DNA of 64,000 nt, from assembly GCF_002723455.1 (NCBI RefSeq), contig NZ_PDUS01000001.1, forward strand, positions 157,477 to 221,476. The letters run 5' to 3'. The notes below the pieces were generated by a model. The model was not told where the DNA came from. It ran no database searches and was given only the letters and a program-made list of their open reading frames with translations. This document shows positions 20,297 through 28,957 of this stretch, piece by piece (position 1 is the stretch's first letter; the number at the start of each line of letters is the position of its first letter). The DNA is from Pseudoalteromonas sp. 3D05. Its GTDB lineage: Bacteria > Pseudomonadota > Gammaproteobacteria > Enterobacterales > Alteromonadaceae. Made by a program: the position numbers and the translations under genes.

Positions 20297-21124
20297 TTAC
20301 TTTTTAAATATCCAATACAGGCCTTGAGTAGCGGTAGTGGGAAACGCTGTTTCATGACTTGCACCTAGAATAACGTTAAGCCTTACCTGAATATGCGGCA
20401 ATAGCGGATCAGATAATTTCAACTTTAACTGTTTGGCGCCTAAAACCATATCGTGATCTGGCGAGTCAAATTCAGGCGTTTCATACTCTCCCACACCAAT
20501 GTACACTTTATGAGAGCGCAGGCTTGGCGTAATTTTAACATTCAATATATCGTTATTTTTGTACCAAGTTGAAGGACTGCCCAACACATAATTATCAAAC
20601 ATAGTTGGATCAGTAAAAAGAATATACGCCCCAAATAACCCACCAAGAGAATTACCAACAAAAGTACGCGAACCACTCACTCTGTAGTGCTTGTTAAGAT
20701 AGCCAAAAACAGATTTTTTAATGAACTGAGCATGCGCTTGGGCTTTACCTGTTTCTAGTTTCCAATTAGGGGCTACCTGATGAGTATAGTCGCGCACTCG
20801 GCTTGATGGACCTCGTGATCCTTTTGAATATGAAATACCCACAATTATGGCTTCGTCCATTTTTGCACTGTTCATCGCAAAGCGGGTAGCGCCAGACACA
20901 ACTTGAAAGCTGTACATCGCATCCGTTAAATAAATAACTGGATAAGCTTTATTACTGTTTGCTGCATAAGACCGCGGTAATTTAACGAAAAGAGGATAAA
21001 TACGGCCAGAAAGAGGGTCTTTAATTTCGACGATATTACTGCGGGGGATTTCAAATTTATTCTCTGCAGTAGTAGCAAACGCACATAGTAAAAAAACAAT
21101 GATAAAAATAGGCTTCACAGGCAT
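20297..21124 (-). CDS. secreted alpha/beta-hydrolase, Fes/IroE-like esterase family
   Basis: 275 aa with a signal peptide (MPVKPIFIIVFLLCAFATTA). The esterase-D/Fes-type fold shows YPVIYLTDAMYSF near residue 61, the nucleophile elbow GNSLGG, and the late GASHET that would supply the catalytic histidine. Such proteins hydrolyse esters of siderophores or other small substrates in the periplasm. No siderophore receptor is adjacent, so the substrate is open. It stands in a minus-strand run but has its own leader. Confidence 0.83.
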   Translation of the reverse strand: MPVKPIFIIVFLLCAFATTAENKFEIPRSNIVEIKDPLSGRIYPLFVKLPRSYAANSNKAYPVIYLTDAMYSFQVVSGATRFAMNSAKMDEAIIVGISYSKGSRGPSSRVRDYTHQVAPNWKLETGKAQAHAQFIKKSVFGYLNKHYRVSGSRTFVGNSLGGLFGAYILFTDPTMFDNYVLGSPSTWYKNNDILNVKITPSLRSHKVYIGVGEYETPEFDSPDHDMVLGAKQLKLKLSDPLLPHIQVRLNVILGASHETAFPTTATQGLYWIFKK

Positions 21125-21158
21125 ATAATTCTTTAATTATAAAAGTTCTGCTAGTCTA

Positions 21159-21470
21159 TTAAGTCAGTTTCAAATAAACAATACCTATCACCAATACAGC
21201 AACGATATAAAACAAAAATTGTCTGCCGGCACGTTGGTGCTTTAATGCATTTTCACGCACTGTAGTATCGGTTACCTGTTTTAGCAACTTATTGCCCTTG
21301 GCTGAAACAAACACTATCGGGACTTTAAGAAAGCGAGGAGCACCTAGCTGCTGCCATATCTGCGGCTCACGAGTTTTAACTGATTGATAATAAGTATATT
21401 CAGCCATCACTGAGCGTAACATAAGGGCTGCCCAAACAGTTACTAACGTAACTAAAATTACCACTTCCAA
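21159..21470 (-). CDS. small two-helix membrane protein, UspB-like layout
   Basis: 103 aa with a hydrophobic helix at each end (about 3-20 and 84-102) and a basic cytoplasmic or periplasmic middle. The start is TTG, preceded by AAGGAG 8 bases upstream. The layout and the segment AGRQFLFYIVAVLVIGIVY resemble UspB (universal stress protein B), but the match is weak. It lies 34 bases upstream of the esterase gene and may be co-transcribed with it. Confidence 0.6.
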   Translation of the reverse strand: MEVVILVTLVTVWAALMLRSVMAEYTYYQSVKTREPQIWQQLGAPRFLKVPIVFVSAKGNKLLKQVTDTTVRENALKHQRAGRQFLFYIVAVLVIGIVYLKLT

Positions 21471-21597
21471 AGCCTGTACTCCTTAAGGTTACAACTAGAG
21501 AAAAATGCCACATAACAAGTATTAATAAACTTAGCACATCCAAAAAAGCCCCGCTATGTAACATTCTAAAAATAACTAACGACCTCTCTTTACCTAC

Positions 21598-21624
21598 AAA
21601 AAGAGCGACTCAATTGTCGCTCTA
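21598..21624 (-). terminator. terminator of the VOC gene
   Basis: On the minus strand, AGAGCGAC and GTCGCTCT pair around AATTGA and are followed by four to five T. It lies 8 bases after the VOC stop. Confidence 0.85.
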
Positions 21625-21632
21625 AGGATTAC

Positions 21633-22118
21633 TTAATCATAGTCTGAAGAGTACGTTTCTTCATAGGTATGAGAATAAAGTTCAAATAGGTTGCCGAATG
21701 GGTCTTCTAGATACACCATTTTTGCAGGTCTATTGTCATCTTCAGGGTGATATCGCATGACATCCATTCTAACTTTGCCACCAAACTCCTCTGTCTTTTT
21801 CATTACACCTTCAAAATCGTCAGTTTGTAAGCAAAAATGAAAAATCCCCAACCGTGAAAAGTCAACATGATGGCGTTGATCTCGCTCTTTCATTTCAAAC
21901 AACTCAACGCCGATACCATCTGTTGTTACTAAGTGTGCAATGTTAAACCCTTTAAAACCTTCACCAAAAACAGCAATGCACATTCTGCCAATGGCGGTTT
22001 CTCGTTCTTCTTGCACCTTGGTATTATTCATGATTATGCGTAAACCAAGCACCTCAGTGTAAAACTCAACCGCCTTGTCCATATCACCAACCATTAGGCC
22101 TACATGATTCATTTTCAT
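21633..22118 (-). CDS. VOC family protein (glyoxalase-like)
   Basis: 161 aa, two VOC half-domains. The N-terminal half begins MNHVGLMVGDMDKAVEFYTEVLGLR with the metal-ligand-type His near residue 5; the second half contains GIFHFCLQTDD and ends EDPFGNLFELYSH, giving the usual His and Glu ligands. It may be a metal-dependent lyase, dioxygenase or epimerase. It is divergent from a LysR gene 120 bases away, which probably controls it. GGAG precedes the start. Confidence 0.85.
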   Translation of the reverse strand: MKMNHVGLMVGDMDKAVEFYTEVLGLRIIMNNTKVQEERETAIGRMCIAVFGEGFKGFNIAHLVTTDGIGVELFEMKERDQRHHVDFSRLGIFHFCLQTDDFEGVMKKTEEFGGKVRMDVMRYHPEDDNRPAKMVYLEDPFGNLFELYSHTYEETYSSDYD

Positions 22119-22238
22119 CGCTTTCTCCTACAAAAGTTTGCTTAACTATGAAATCAGTAACACCAGTGTAGAGCAGAATATTGATTAAATTAAATTATCA
22201 AATATAATCACTTTAATAACTTAAAATTATGGTAAAAC

Positions 22239-23129
22239 ATGCTAAACCCTATTTGGTTAAATACGTTTGTAACCTTAATTAACACTGGGCACTTTACTAA
22301 AACAGCTGAAAAGCTATTTATGACTCAGCCAGGTGTGAGCCAACAGGTAAGTAAGCTTGAGCAAGCATGTGGCTTTACACTGATAAAAAGAGATAAAAAA
22401 AGTTTCGATTTAACTGAGCAAGGTCGCCTAGTTTATGATTATGCTACCACCCTGAAAAAGAACGAGCAGACACTCCTTGAAGCATTAGCATTTGATAACC
22501 CACATGCTGGAAACTGCACCATTGCCTGTTCAGGCTCAATGGCGCTTTTACTGTATCCTGCTTTGTTAGATTTACAAATGAGTCACCCTTCACTTATTAT
22601 CAAGCTAATAGCAGCGCCAAATCACCAAATTTTAAATGACATTCAAAAAAGTAACATAGACTTGGGCATTGTCACCGACGTACCCAATATGCGTGAGTTT
22701 GATATAAATAAGCTCGCAAATGAAGAGTTATGTTTAGTGCTACCTAAAAATATCGCACCAACTGGCACATTAGCAGAAACACTTATAAATCAGGGCTTAG
22801 TCGATCATCCAGATGCCAAGCATTACCTATCGATGTACTTCGAGCAGTGCCAGGAGCCTAGCCTAAAAAAATTAGTTCCCACAGATATTCCCGTTGTCAG
22901 CTACATTAATCAGCTCAGTCAAATTCTTTCACCTGTCGCTAAAGGCTTAGGTTTTACTGTATTACCAAAAAACGCGCTTGAGAATTTTGCTCAAAAAGAA
23001 CTGCTCACAGTTATTAAACCGCCAACCCCGGTTATTGAAACGCTTTATACCGTGAAAAAGAAAAACAGAACGTTGCCTGAACGCTATAAAGCGCTCATAA
23101 ACGTGATACATAAACTAACGGGTGGTTAG
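22239..23129 (+). CDS. LysR-family transcriptional regulator
   Basis: 296 aa. The HTH is standard (HFTKTAEKLFMTQPGVSQQVSKLEQACGF in part) and the effector domain begins near residue 85. It is divergent from the VOC gene, the classic arrangement in which a LysR protein regulates its neighbour. The inducer is unknown. Confidence 0.9.
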   Translation: MLNPIWLNTFVTLINTGHFTKTAEKLFMTQPGVSQQVSKLEQACGFTLIKRDKKSFDLTEQGRLVYDYATTLKKNEQTLLEALAFDNPHAGNCTIACSGSMALLLYPALLDLQMSHPSLIIKLIAAPNHQILNDIQKSNIDLGIVTDVPNMREFDINKLANEELCLVLPKNIAPTGTLAETLINQGLVDHPDAKHYLSMYFEQCQEPSLKKLVPTDIPVVSYINQLSQILSPVAKGLGFTVLPKNALENFAQKELLTVIKPPTPVIETLYTVKKKNRTLPERYKALINVIHKLTGG

Positions 23130-23161
23130 CGTATAAAAGGGTGTCACTTAAAAGTCAGAGT

Positions 23162-23581
23162 TTAAAGGTTTGTCCACTGTTGTTTTAAGCCAATTAAATG
23201 AACTACGCCCAAACTTAGGCATATTAGCGAACTCCAAACCCAAAAATCAGGCGAGCGCCCTAATGGGTTATTAATGAATAAGAACCCGGCAACGCCTCGT
23301 GCTAAATAAACAAATGTAATAAGCATCAAAACTGGGCGCACAAATGGCAATTTAAATATAAGTCCAGCGGCAGAAAAAGCAAACAACGACCATGTTAAGA
23401 GCACTAATGCTATTGCAGATGTTATTAATGTAGGCTCAATGCTACCCTGCTCTGCACGTATTGCCATATATTCGCCAGCACCAAAAAAACGATATCAAGT
23501 AGCACCAAAGTAAATACAACCCAAATGTAACACAGCAGCAAGTGCACTTAATGCGCCCGCAATAATCAGCCAAATATTCAT
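23162..23581 (-). pseudogene. conserved four-helix membrane protein interrupted by an in-frame TGA
   Basis: Reading from ATG 23581 (with GGAAG 5 bases upstream) the frame gives MNIWLIIAGALSALAA, then LHLGCIYFGAT, a TGA at 23497-23495, and continues YRFFGAGEYMAIRAEQGS to a normal stop at 23162. Apart from the one TGA the 139-codon frame is open and has the hydrophobic pattern of a single four-helix protein. From memory, relatives read GASWYRFFGAGE here, so the stop sits where Trp (TGG) is expected: a single G-to-A change. An ATG at 23467 could restart a 101-aa fragment lacking the first helix. Confidence 0.75.
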
Positions 23582-23873
23582 ATATACTTCCATGCCAGCA
23601 GTTAACTTTTCTGACTTCATTACACATAACTTCATAAACAAAATCAACACACTAATTGGACTGGAGGTTATTCAAGTAAATAAACTCCCCATATTTAAAA
23701 AAACTAAACTTACTAAAGGTGCTCTTTAGCTTAAAAGACATTCATGTTCGAAATAAGTCAAATCAGCACTATTTATGATCTGTTTTGCCATTCTTGAACA
23801 TAATGACTTATATTATTCAGTAAAATAGTCTATCTTATTGAAAGATAAATTTAGGAAATAAATTACCAGCAAA

Positions 23874-24764
23874 ATGTTCTCAAAAGTTGTAATAATTTGC
23901 CTTACATTAAGTTCATTTTTGTCATTTGCCTTAGTGAGCGAACTTAAAACCGATACCTGTAAGAAAAATTTATCACAGTGTATTGCTGATCTATCAGCCA
24001 CTTTAACGCACACGCCTGCTGCGACACACCTTTGGTTCCATCAAAAACTCACATTAATGGATTTGCTATTTAAAGCCCAAGAATATAACCGCTTGCATAA
24101 AGAAGTAGACGACTTGCTGACTCTGCCTTCATTGCCTAAGCGGGTTGAAATACACAGTTATATGTACAAAGTAAAACTTGCAAGCCAAGATGAAGAGGCA
24201 GATTTAAGTGAATATATTGAAAGTGTCGATGCCGCATTTTCAAACATGGCACAATGGGATGCGCAAAGTATTATTGATTACGCCACCTTTCAACTGTATA
24301 CCGGTGATTATAAAAAAGGCTCATCACTGCTGTTAGAACTGGAAACCAAGTTTAACAATCACCCTAATAGCCATATAAAAAAACAAATTTATACAATATT
24401 AGGTTACCTAGCCCATAAACAAAATGATTTAGACGCTACACTCACTTATTTACAAATAGCATTAGAAAATGCAAAAAAAGATGATGATATTCATTACTTA
24501 GTTATGGCGCATTATAATATAGCGCGCGCACTGCATTTTATGGGCCGTTTAGATGAAGCATTACCGTTATTTCAAGATGTCATCTTACAAGCAAAAGCGA
24601 TAAATGAAGCGTCATACCAAAGCTTAACAAATTTACGTATTGCTCAAATCGCTATAAAGAAGAAGCTGCCCGACACAGCCAAATCAGCAATCGTTAATAT
24701 TGAGACCAAACACCTACTGACCCATGATCTCGCCCTTTACAATAAACTGAAACTACAGCTCTAA
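23874..24764 (+). CDS. secreted TPR-repeat protein of unknown function
   Basis: 296 aa with an N-terminal signal peptide (SKVVIICLTLSSFLSFALVS). Residues about 125-285 are TPR-like helical pairs, for example IYTILGYLAHKQNDLDATLTYLQ and AHYNIARALHFMGRLDEALPLF in part. It resembles the periplasmic TPR halves found in some sensor proteins, but no output domain follows. It is isolated on the + strand and has only a weak ribosome site (AGGAAAT). Confidence 0.7.
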   Translation: MFSKVVIICLTLSSFLSFALVSELKTDTCKKNLSQCIADLSATLTHTPAATHLWFHQKLTLMDLLFKAQEYNRLHKEVDDLLTLPSLPKRVEIHSYMYKVKLASQDEEADLSEYIESVDAAFSNMAQWDAQSIIDYATFQLYTGDYKKGSSLLLELETKFNNHPNSHIKKQIYTILGYLAHKQNDLDATLTYLQIALENAKKDDDIHYLVMAHYNIARALHFMGRLDEALPLFQDVILQAKAINEASYQSLTNLRIAQIAIKKKLPDTAKSAIVNIETKHLLTHDLALYNKLKLQL

Positions 24765-24786
24765 ACTATGTAGCTTAATCGGCATT

Positions 24787-24930
24787 TCATTTTTTAAAAG
24801 CTGCAAGGTAATTCATTTGCTGCTCCAGCAAACAATGGTCAACCCATGTAAGCTGATGCTTTTTGGAACCATCTACAACTTCAATGCGCTCATGAGCGTA
24901 CGGTGCTCGCTTGCAAACAAATGAGTAAAG
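24787..24930 (-). pseudogene. probable gene remnant (C-terminal fragment)
   Basis: 47 open codons ending TGA at 24789-24787, bounded upstream by TAG at 24933-24931. The text reads like real protein (CKRAPYAHERIEVVDGSKKH, then LTWVDHCLLEQQMNYL) but no start codon lies near its beginning. I do not recognise the family. It lies between the TPR gene and the metallo-beta-lactamase-fold gene. Confidence 0.35.
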
Positions 24931-24986
24931 CTAAAATGAACAAGCTGTTAGGAACCCTAATTAATCAATATGTAGGGTATTTTGCG

Positions 24987-26423
24987 TCACATAGTATTCG
25001 CTTGATAAGACTGATTAACAACTTCTGGCAATATGTTATTATTTCGGTGAAACCCCACTATGCGATTTACTTTTAATTGCTCACTTCTCACAAACTCTAT
25101 AAATCGCTTACTATAACTGGGCAGTATTTTAGCGATGGTATTATCAAAAGCGACTTCCAAAAAGTCAGTTTGAAATATGATCCCATCTTGCTCAAAAAAG
25201 GCAAAGCTTTGACGCTTTGACCGTGTATTTTCTAAAACGTAAAAACGTACACCATCAATAACTTGTTCATTGGAGAGCGTTTTAAAATTGAATTTTTTTA
25301 TTACCTCAGAAAAACGGGGAAAGGCTTTTATAGCACTAACAGTATAAGCGTCCGCATAAATTACCGCGCCCTGCTCAACATAAGGTAATAAACCTGAAAT
25401 ATGGTCACTGTAGGGGTGAGTAACATAGACCGCTGTAATGTTTTTCGCTGGGAAACGCTGTTTAATAGCATCGATTACGTGTTTCGATGATTTAGTATTT
25501 CTTGACACACCGAACACTGTAATATCGTTATTATTTATTTTCAATAGGGTGTTTCTAGTTGCTAAATCATCGGTGACTAAGTAGAGATCATTGGCTATCG
25601 CTTTAACCGTGAGGTCTAACTTTTTGCTTGAAGCAGCTTTAAAGTAGCCAGCGGGTAGCATTAACTTTCCTGTATCTATTTGCTCTATTTCTTCAAATTT
25701 TTCAATTCGAGTAATAAAACTAGGATTGACGTCCCCATTATATTTCTTGATAAGCGAATGAGCAAAATAGAAACCATTGTTATATCTGTAGTCGTCATAA
25801 AGATAAATGCGCTTTCTACTTTTATTGGTGATTGACACTAAACGCAAAGGCTCAATATTAAATATATATTCCATTGTGCTTTTTTCAGATGGGCGGTGAA
25901 TTAACGTCACTGTATTGGCTTTATCATCCTGATGATATGCTATTTTTTCATCAGTATTCACTTCATTTATTAACGGCCTAACTGCCATAAAATCTAAATT
26001 CATCAACGTGAGATTCTTATACCGTTTAAAGCTATTCAAGCTTTGTTCAATTGCACTTTTCCCTAAAGAAATCCCATTGCGTTCGTAACGTAAGCTTTCT
26101 TCATCATTTTGAAAGTGCACTTCATCAAAATACTGGCCTCCAGTAAAATTATGAACAACATTTTGATAGTAATGCTGTTTTTTAGTATCAATCTCGGTGA
26201 TTTTAAAAGCCTTATAGCGTGTAGGCGCTTGAAAATCCCATGACTGATAAGGATCACTTCGTCCTAAATAACTATGAGTTAATGAAAAGGTTTCAATAGA
26301 AGATGTACTTTGATAGTGAGTCTTAATTAAGCTGATAAATGATTTAGCCTCATTGGCATAGGTACTGAGAGTAAAGCTGCTAAGAGCCACTATCGAAAGA
26401 AGTGATTTAAAATAAACCCTCAA
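24987..26423 (-). CDS. metallo-beta-lactamase-fold exported protein with altered metal motif
   Basis: 478 aa with a signal peptide (RVYFKSLLSIVALSSFTLSTYA). An N-terminal region of about 270 residues of unknown fold precedes an MBL-like domain that contains LYLVTDDLATRNTLLKI and VTHPYSDHISGLLPYVEQGA. The metal motif HxHxDH reads H336-P-Y338-S-D340-H341, so the second His is Tyr. A later HR appears in FHRNN. It may be a one-metal or non-classical member. It lies upstream of and divergent from nothing obvious; the next gene on the same strand is a serine hydrolase 110 bases upstream. Confidence 0.78.
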   Translation of the reverse strand: MRVYFKSLLSIVALSSFTLSTYANEAKSFISLIKTHYQSTSSIETFSLTHSYLGRSDPYQSWDFQAPTRYKAFKITEIDTKKQHYYQNVVHNFTGGQYFDEVHFQNDEESLRYERNGISLGKSAIEQSLNSFKRYKNLTLMNLDFMAVRPLINEVNTDEKIAYHQDDKANTVTLIHRPSEKSTMEYIFNIEPLRLVSITNKSRKRIYLYDDYRYNNGFYFAHSLIKKYNGDVNPSFITRIEKFEEIEQIDTGKLMLPAGYFKAASSKKLDLTVKAIANDLYLVTDDLATRNTLLKINNNDITVFGVSRNTKSSKHVIDAIKQRFPAKNITAVYVTHPYSDHISGLLPYVEQGAVIYADAYTVSAIKAFPRFSEVIKKFNFKTLSNEQVIDGVRFYVLENTRSKRQSFAFFEQDGIIFQTDFLEVAFDNTIAKILPSYSKRFIEFVRSEQLKVNRIVGFHRNNNILPEVVNQSYQANTM

Positions 26424-26487
26424 AATAAATTCCTTTTTATAGGTTAAGTGAGATACCCCACAAAACTTCCTGATAAAAATAGTAAAT

Positions 26488-26514
26488 GCATTAAGCGGTT
26501 TATCCGCTAAATGC
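26488..26514 (-). terminator. weak terminator between the serine hydrolase and the MBL-fold gene
   Basis: GCATTTAGCGG pairs with CCGCTTAATGC on the minus strand (10 of 11 positions) around ATAAA. The following T tract is separated by several bases, so strength is uncertain. Confidence 0.45.
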
Positions 26515-26533
26515 TTATATTTTAATTACGACT

Positions 26534-27628
26534 CTACTTAACAGTAGAGAGAATAAGGCTATCAATTTCGTTATTTACAGCACCAATGCTGCTGTTATTT
26601 AATATCACATAGCCAAAGTTTAAGTCGGTGACAGAGCGTGATAGCGAAACCCAACCCCGATTAAACCCAGCAAAGCCGAGACTATTGTTTTCTGCGTCCA
26701 CGACATAGCTCATACTCCAACGTCCATTAGTGTTCGGAGCTGGCTTTATCATCTGATCAATAAGCTTTTCTGACAACAATGTTAAACCGTTATAATGACC
26801 CTCTTTGTTGCGTAATACAGCCATATTAAAGCGTGCTAAATCTCTGGGGGTAGTTTGCAAACCTGCCGCAGCTTTTTCGTTGAAGTACACCATACCCGTT
26901 ATTCTGCCAGTATTATCATAAGGTGTTGCCGACTTATTCATTACCTTTTCAGTAATATTAAAAGTAGAATCCTGCATATTTAGTGGGCCGAATACATATT
27001 TCTGCATGTAGTCATCAAATGTCATGCCGGATACATCTTCAATTAGCAGCTGCACCACTGAATACCCACCACCAGAATAAGACCACTTTGTATCTGGCGC
27101 ATGAATAAGTTCAACGGGTCCAGCATTATTGTTATCACCTTTTAGTGAATCAACAATAGAGGATAACTTTTCACGAGAGTCCCACCCTGAATAGGGTCCC
27201 AGCGACAAACCTGAAGTGTGAGATAGGACATTTCTTAACGTTACTTTTTGTACGTCAAACTCAGCGTTAGGAATCTGCCAGCGTTTAAGATATTGATTAA
27301 TTGGCGCATCTAAATCGACTTTATCTTGGGCGACTAACTGCATTACCCCCCACGCAGTCACCAACTTAGAAATCGAACCTACATTAAACATTGTACGTTG
27401 AGTTATTTGTGTTTTCGTTGCTACATCTGCAAAGCCATAGGAACGAAACCCAACGAGTCCATTACCATTGACAAGCGCAATTGCAACACCCGGTGCTTTG
27501 TGTTTATCTAAAATTTTGGGAACGGCATTGTCCAAACGCGCTGTAAGCTCAGACACGTCAGTAATTTCTTCGGCAGTAACAAACTTGGCTAAAACAAGCG
27601 CCGATATTACTAAAATAGATTTAATCAT
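26534..27628 (-). CDS. exported class C beta-lactamase-like serine hydrolase
   Basis: 364 aa with a signal peptide (MIKSILVISALVLAKFVTAE). The SxxK motif is S85-I-S-K88 (FNVGSISKLV) and the second motif is Y184-S-G rather than Y-x-N, as in many esterase or DD-peptidase-type members of Pfam Beta-lactamase. Family landmarks LSHTSGLSLG and WSYSGGGY are clear. AAGGAAAG precedes the ATG. Substrate may be a peptide, an ester or a D-amino-acid compound; resistance is not implied. Confidence 0.88.
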   Translation of the reverse strand: MIKSILVISALVLAKFVTAEEITDVSELTARLDNAVPKILDKHKAPGVAIALVNGNGLVGFRSYGFADVATKTQITQRTMFNVGSISKLVTAWGVMQLVAQDKVDLDAPINQYLKRWQIPNAEFDVQKVTLRNVLSHTSGLSLGPYSGWDSREKLSSIVDSLKGDNNNAGPVELIHAPDTKWSYSGGGYSVVQLLIEDVSGMTFDDYMQKYVFGPLNMQDSTFNITEKVMNKSATPYDNTGRITGMVYFNEKAAAGLQTTPRDLARFNMAVLRNKEGHYNGLTLLSEKLIDQMIKPAPNTNGRWSMSYVVDAENNSLGFAGFNRGWVSLSRSVTDLNFGYVILNNSSIGAVNNEIDSLILSTVK

Positions 27629-28019
27629 AACTTTCCTTGTGGTTAAAACCCTTACAAAAAATGCTTAGGTTGTTGAATAGTCTATTTACCTTGAATTTCA
27701 GTATTAACTTTTTGGTTTAGGTTAAAATCTTTACCTAAAGAATCACAACAAATTGATTCTGTTGCAGTACAGCGTACTTATGTCGTTATGCCGAACTGAC
27801 TATCCCTTTGCACCACTAAACGCAAGCAACTGTAGAATAAGATGGATAGTCGATGGGTGTAAAAGATTGAATGGTTATAAGGCTCTGGTTTTACCACTGT
27901 CTCGTTTACTCACGAACAATGTAATTAAAAAACCATCTAATTATCTAAGGTATAGCCGAGCAAACGTAAATCACTCACACAAAAGGAAAAATTTTACCCC
28001 ATTCATTTATTGACAGTCT
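27629..28019. other. 391-base gap with no supported gene
   Basis: AT-rich. It contains an inverted repeat GACTATCC (27799-27806) / GGATAGTC (27844-27851) around a 37-base spacer. A + strand frame of 86 codons (27753-28013) crosses it but has no ribosome site and an unconvincing composition, so I do not call it. Confidence 0.5.
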
Positions 28020-28205
28020 CTAGCTAGCCATTTTAGATAAAAATATAAAAAAGCCACCAATCAAAGTTAGAGCAACGATCACTACTATAGTGAGTGTTTT
28101 TGACTGTAACATTGATTCAATCAAACCTACTTCTGTTTGCATCTTTATTAATTCCTTTGGATCTACGCTATCTCTTGGCCTTGACTTATTTGTACCTGAT
28201 TTCAT
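28020..28205 (-). CDS. small single-span membrane protein
   Basis: 61 aa: a polar N-terminus (KSGTNKSRPRDSVDPKELIK), a short amphipathic stretch and one C-terminal hydrophobic helix (about 38-58). The ATG at 28205 lies inside the end of the upstream gene, 17 bases before its stop, and no SD is seen, so translation is probably coupled; a TTG at 28211 is an alternative. I do not recognise the family. Confidence 0.5.
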   Translation of the reverse strand: MKSGTNKSRPRDSVDPKELIKMQTEVGLIESMLQSKTLTIVVIVALTLIGGFFIFLSKMAS

Positions 28206-28497
28206 TGGCAACTTTGCGTAAACGCTTTTTAATTAAAAGCTGATCACAATAAACAGAAAAAAAGCTACCAACCAAGAAAGAGGCTAGCAGTAACACCCAA
28301 TATAGCGGCGACTGAACTCCTGAAGCCAAAAGAAATAAATTAAACGGTATAACAAAAAACAAAAATCCTAATACTTTTATAAATTCTCTGAACAGTTGAC
28401 TACTAGAGTTTGCTTCACCGATAAATGATTGAAGTGTTTGTTCTCGCGTATCACACAAATTAGGAAATGTCTTTTTTAACCATTTTGAATAATTCAA
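28186..28497 (-). CDS. small two-span membrane protein
   Basis: 103 aa. The start is TTG, with AAGGAT about 6 bases upstream. A soluble N-terminus (SKWLKKTFPNLCDTREQTL) precedes two hydrophobic helices (about 40-60 and 65-86) and a basic tail. It overlaps the downstream small membrane gene by about 20 bases, so the two form a unit. Function unknown. The region just upstream is a repeat that also lies upstream of the hydrolase gene at 38483. Confidence 0.55.
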   Translation of the reverse strand: MNYSKWLKKTFPNLCDTREQTLQSFIGEANSSSQLFREFIKVLGFLFFVIPFNLFLLASGVQSPLYWVLLLASFLVGSFFSVYCDQLLIKKRLRKVANEIRYK

Positions 28498-28524
28498 TTT
28501 TCTATCCTTAACTAATTAGTAAAC

Positions 28525-28690
28525 CTAACAAACTTTTAGATTAACTCGTCTTAACTTTATTTCTATTGATACATCAAAAATAGCCGAGTTCCTATTTCGG
28601 GTCAATTGTTCAATTTAATTTCACGAAAAATATAACAAGAGGATATGCTGTTTTTTAGAGGGGGCTTCTAATGGTTGAGTGACGTGTTTT
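28525..28690. repeat. diverged intergenic repeat, copy A
   Basis: Aligns over about 165 bases with 39335-39500 in the same orientation. Shared blocks include TTAGATTAACTCGT, GAGTTCCTATTT, ATTTCACG followed by AAAATATAA, and TTTTAGAGGG. A weaker match continues later (GCAGCCTTGTAATA against GCAGCCTTGCAATA). Both copies sit immediately upstream of a minus-strand gene. No open frame is evident. Confidence 0.65.
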
Positions 28691-28892
28691 GATGGCAAGG
28701 CCCATAGTTAGTTAAAACTACATAAAAATTACTCTGCAACAAAAGCTTACTATAGCAGCCTTGTAATAAACCGTTTCATGTTTTGGAACAGAAAAACAAA
28801 ATTTTATGTTTTGGTCGATAAACTATGCCGATTTATTCAACAGTCATAATTCTGTAATCTAACTAAAGGATAATTTCTATTCAATTTAACTA

Positions 28893-28932
28893 ATACCAAT
28901 CCGCAATAATACTTAATTAAGCGAATTGGTAT
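28893..28932. repeat. palindromic stem-loop
   Basis: ATACCAATCCGC (28893-28904) and GCGAATTGGTAT (28921-28932) are complementary at 11 of 12 positions around an AT-rich 16-base loop. It ends 25 bases before the next start codon. Similar ATACCAAT palindromes recur in marine gammaproteobacterial genomes; this is from general knowledge. Confidence 0.6.
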
Positions 28933-28957
28933 AACGACTAAAAGACGACTGAATTAA

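Noticed and set aside
23495..23497. In-frame TGA read as selenocysteine
   Set aside because: The site corresponds to Trp in the family as I recall it, no redox motif surrounds it and no clear SECIS-like hairpin was seen after it; a point mutation is simpler.
23442..23627. 61-codon frame overlapping the TGA-broken membrane gene
   Set aside because: It runs in a different frame from the gene's continuous open sequence and its Cys/Tyr/Trp-rich text is typical of an out-of-frame reading.
24987..26423. Antibiotic-resistance beta-lactamase
   Set aside because: The metal motif is altered and the long N-terminal region is unlike known metallo-beta-lactamases; the nearby serine hydrolase is also a general family member.
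27753..28013. 86-codon + strand frame in the gap after the serine hydrolase
   Set aside because: No ribosome site, unconvincing composition and no recognisable motif; kept only as part of the gap description.
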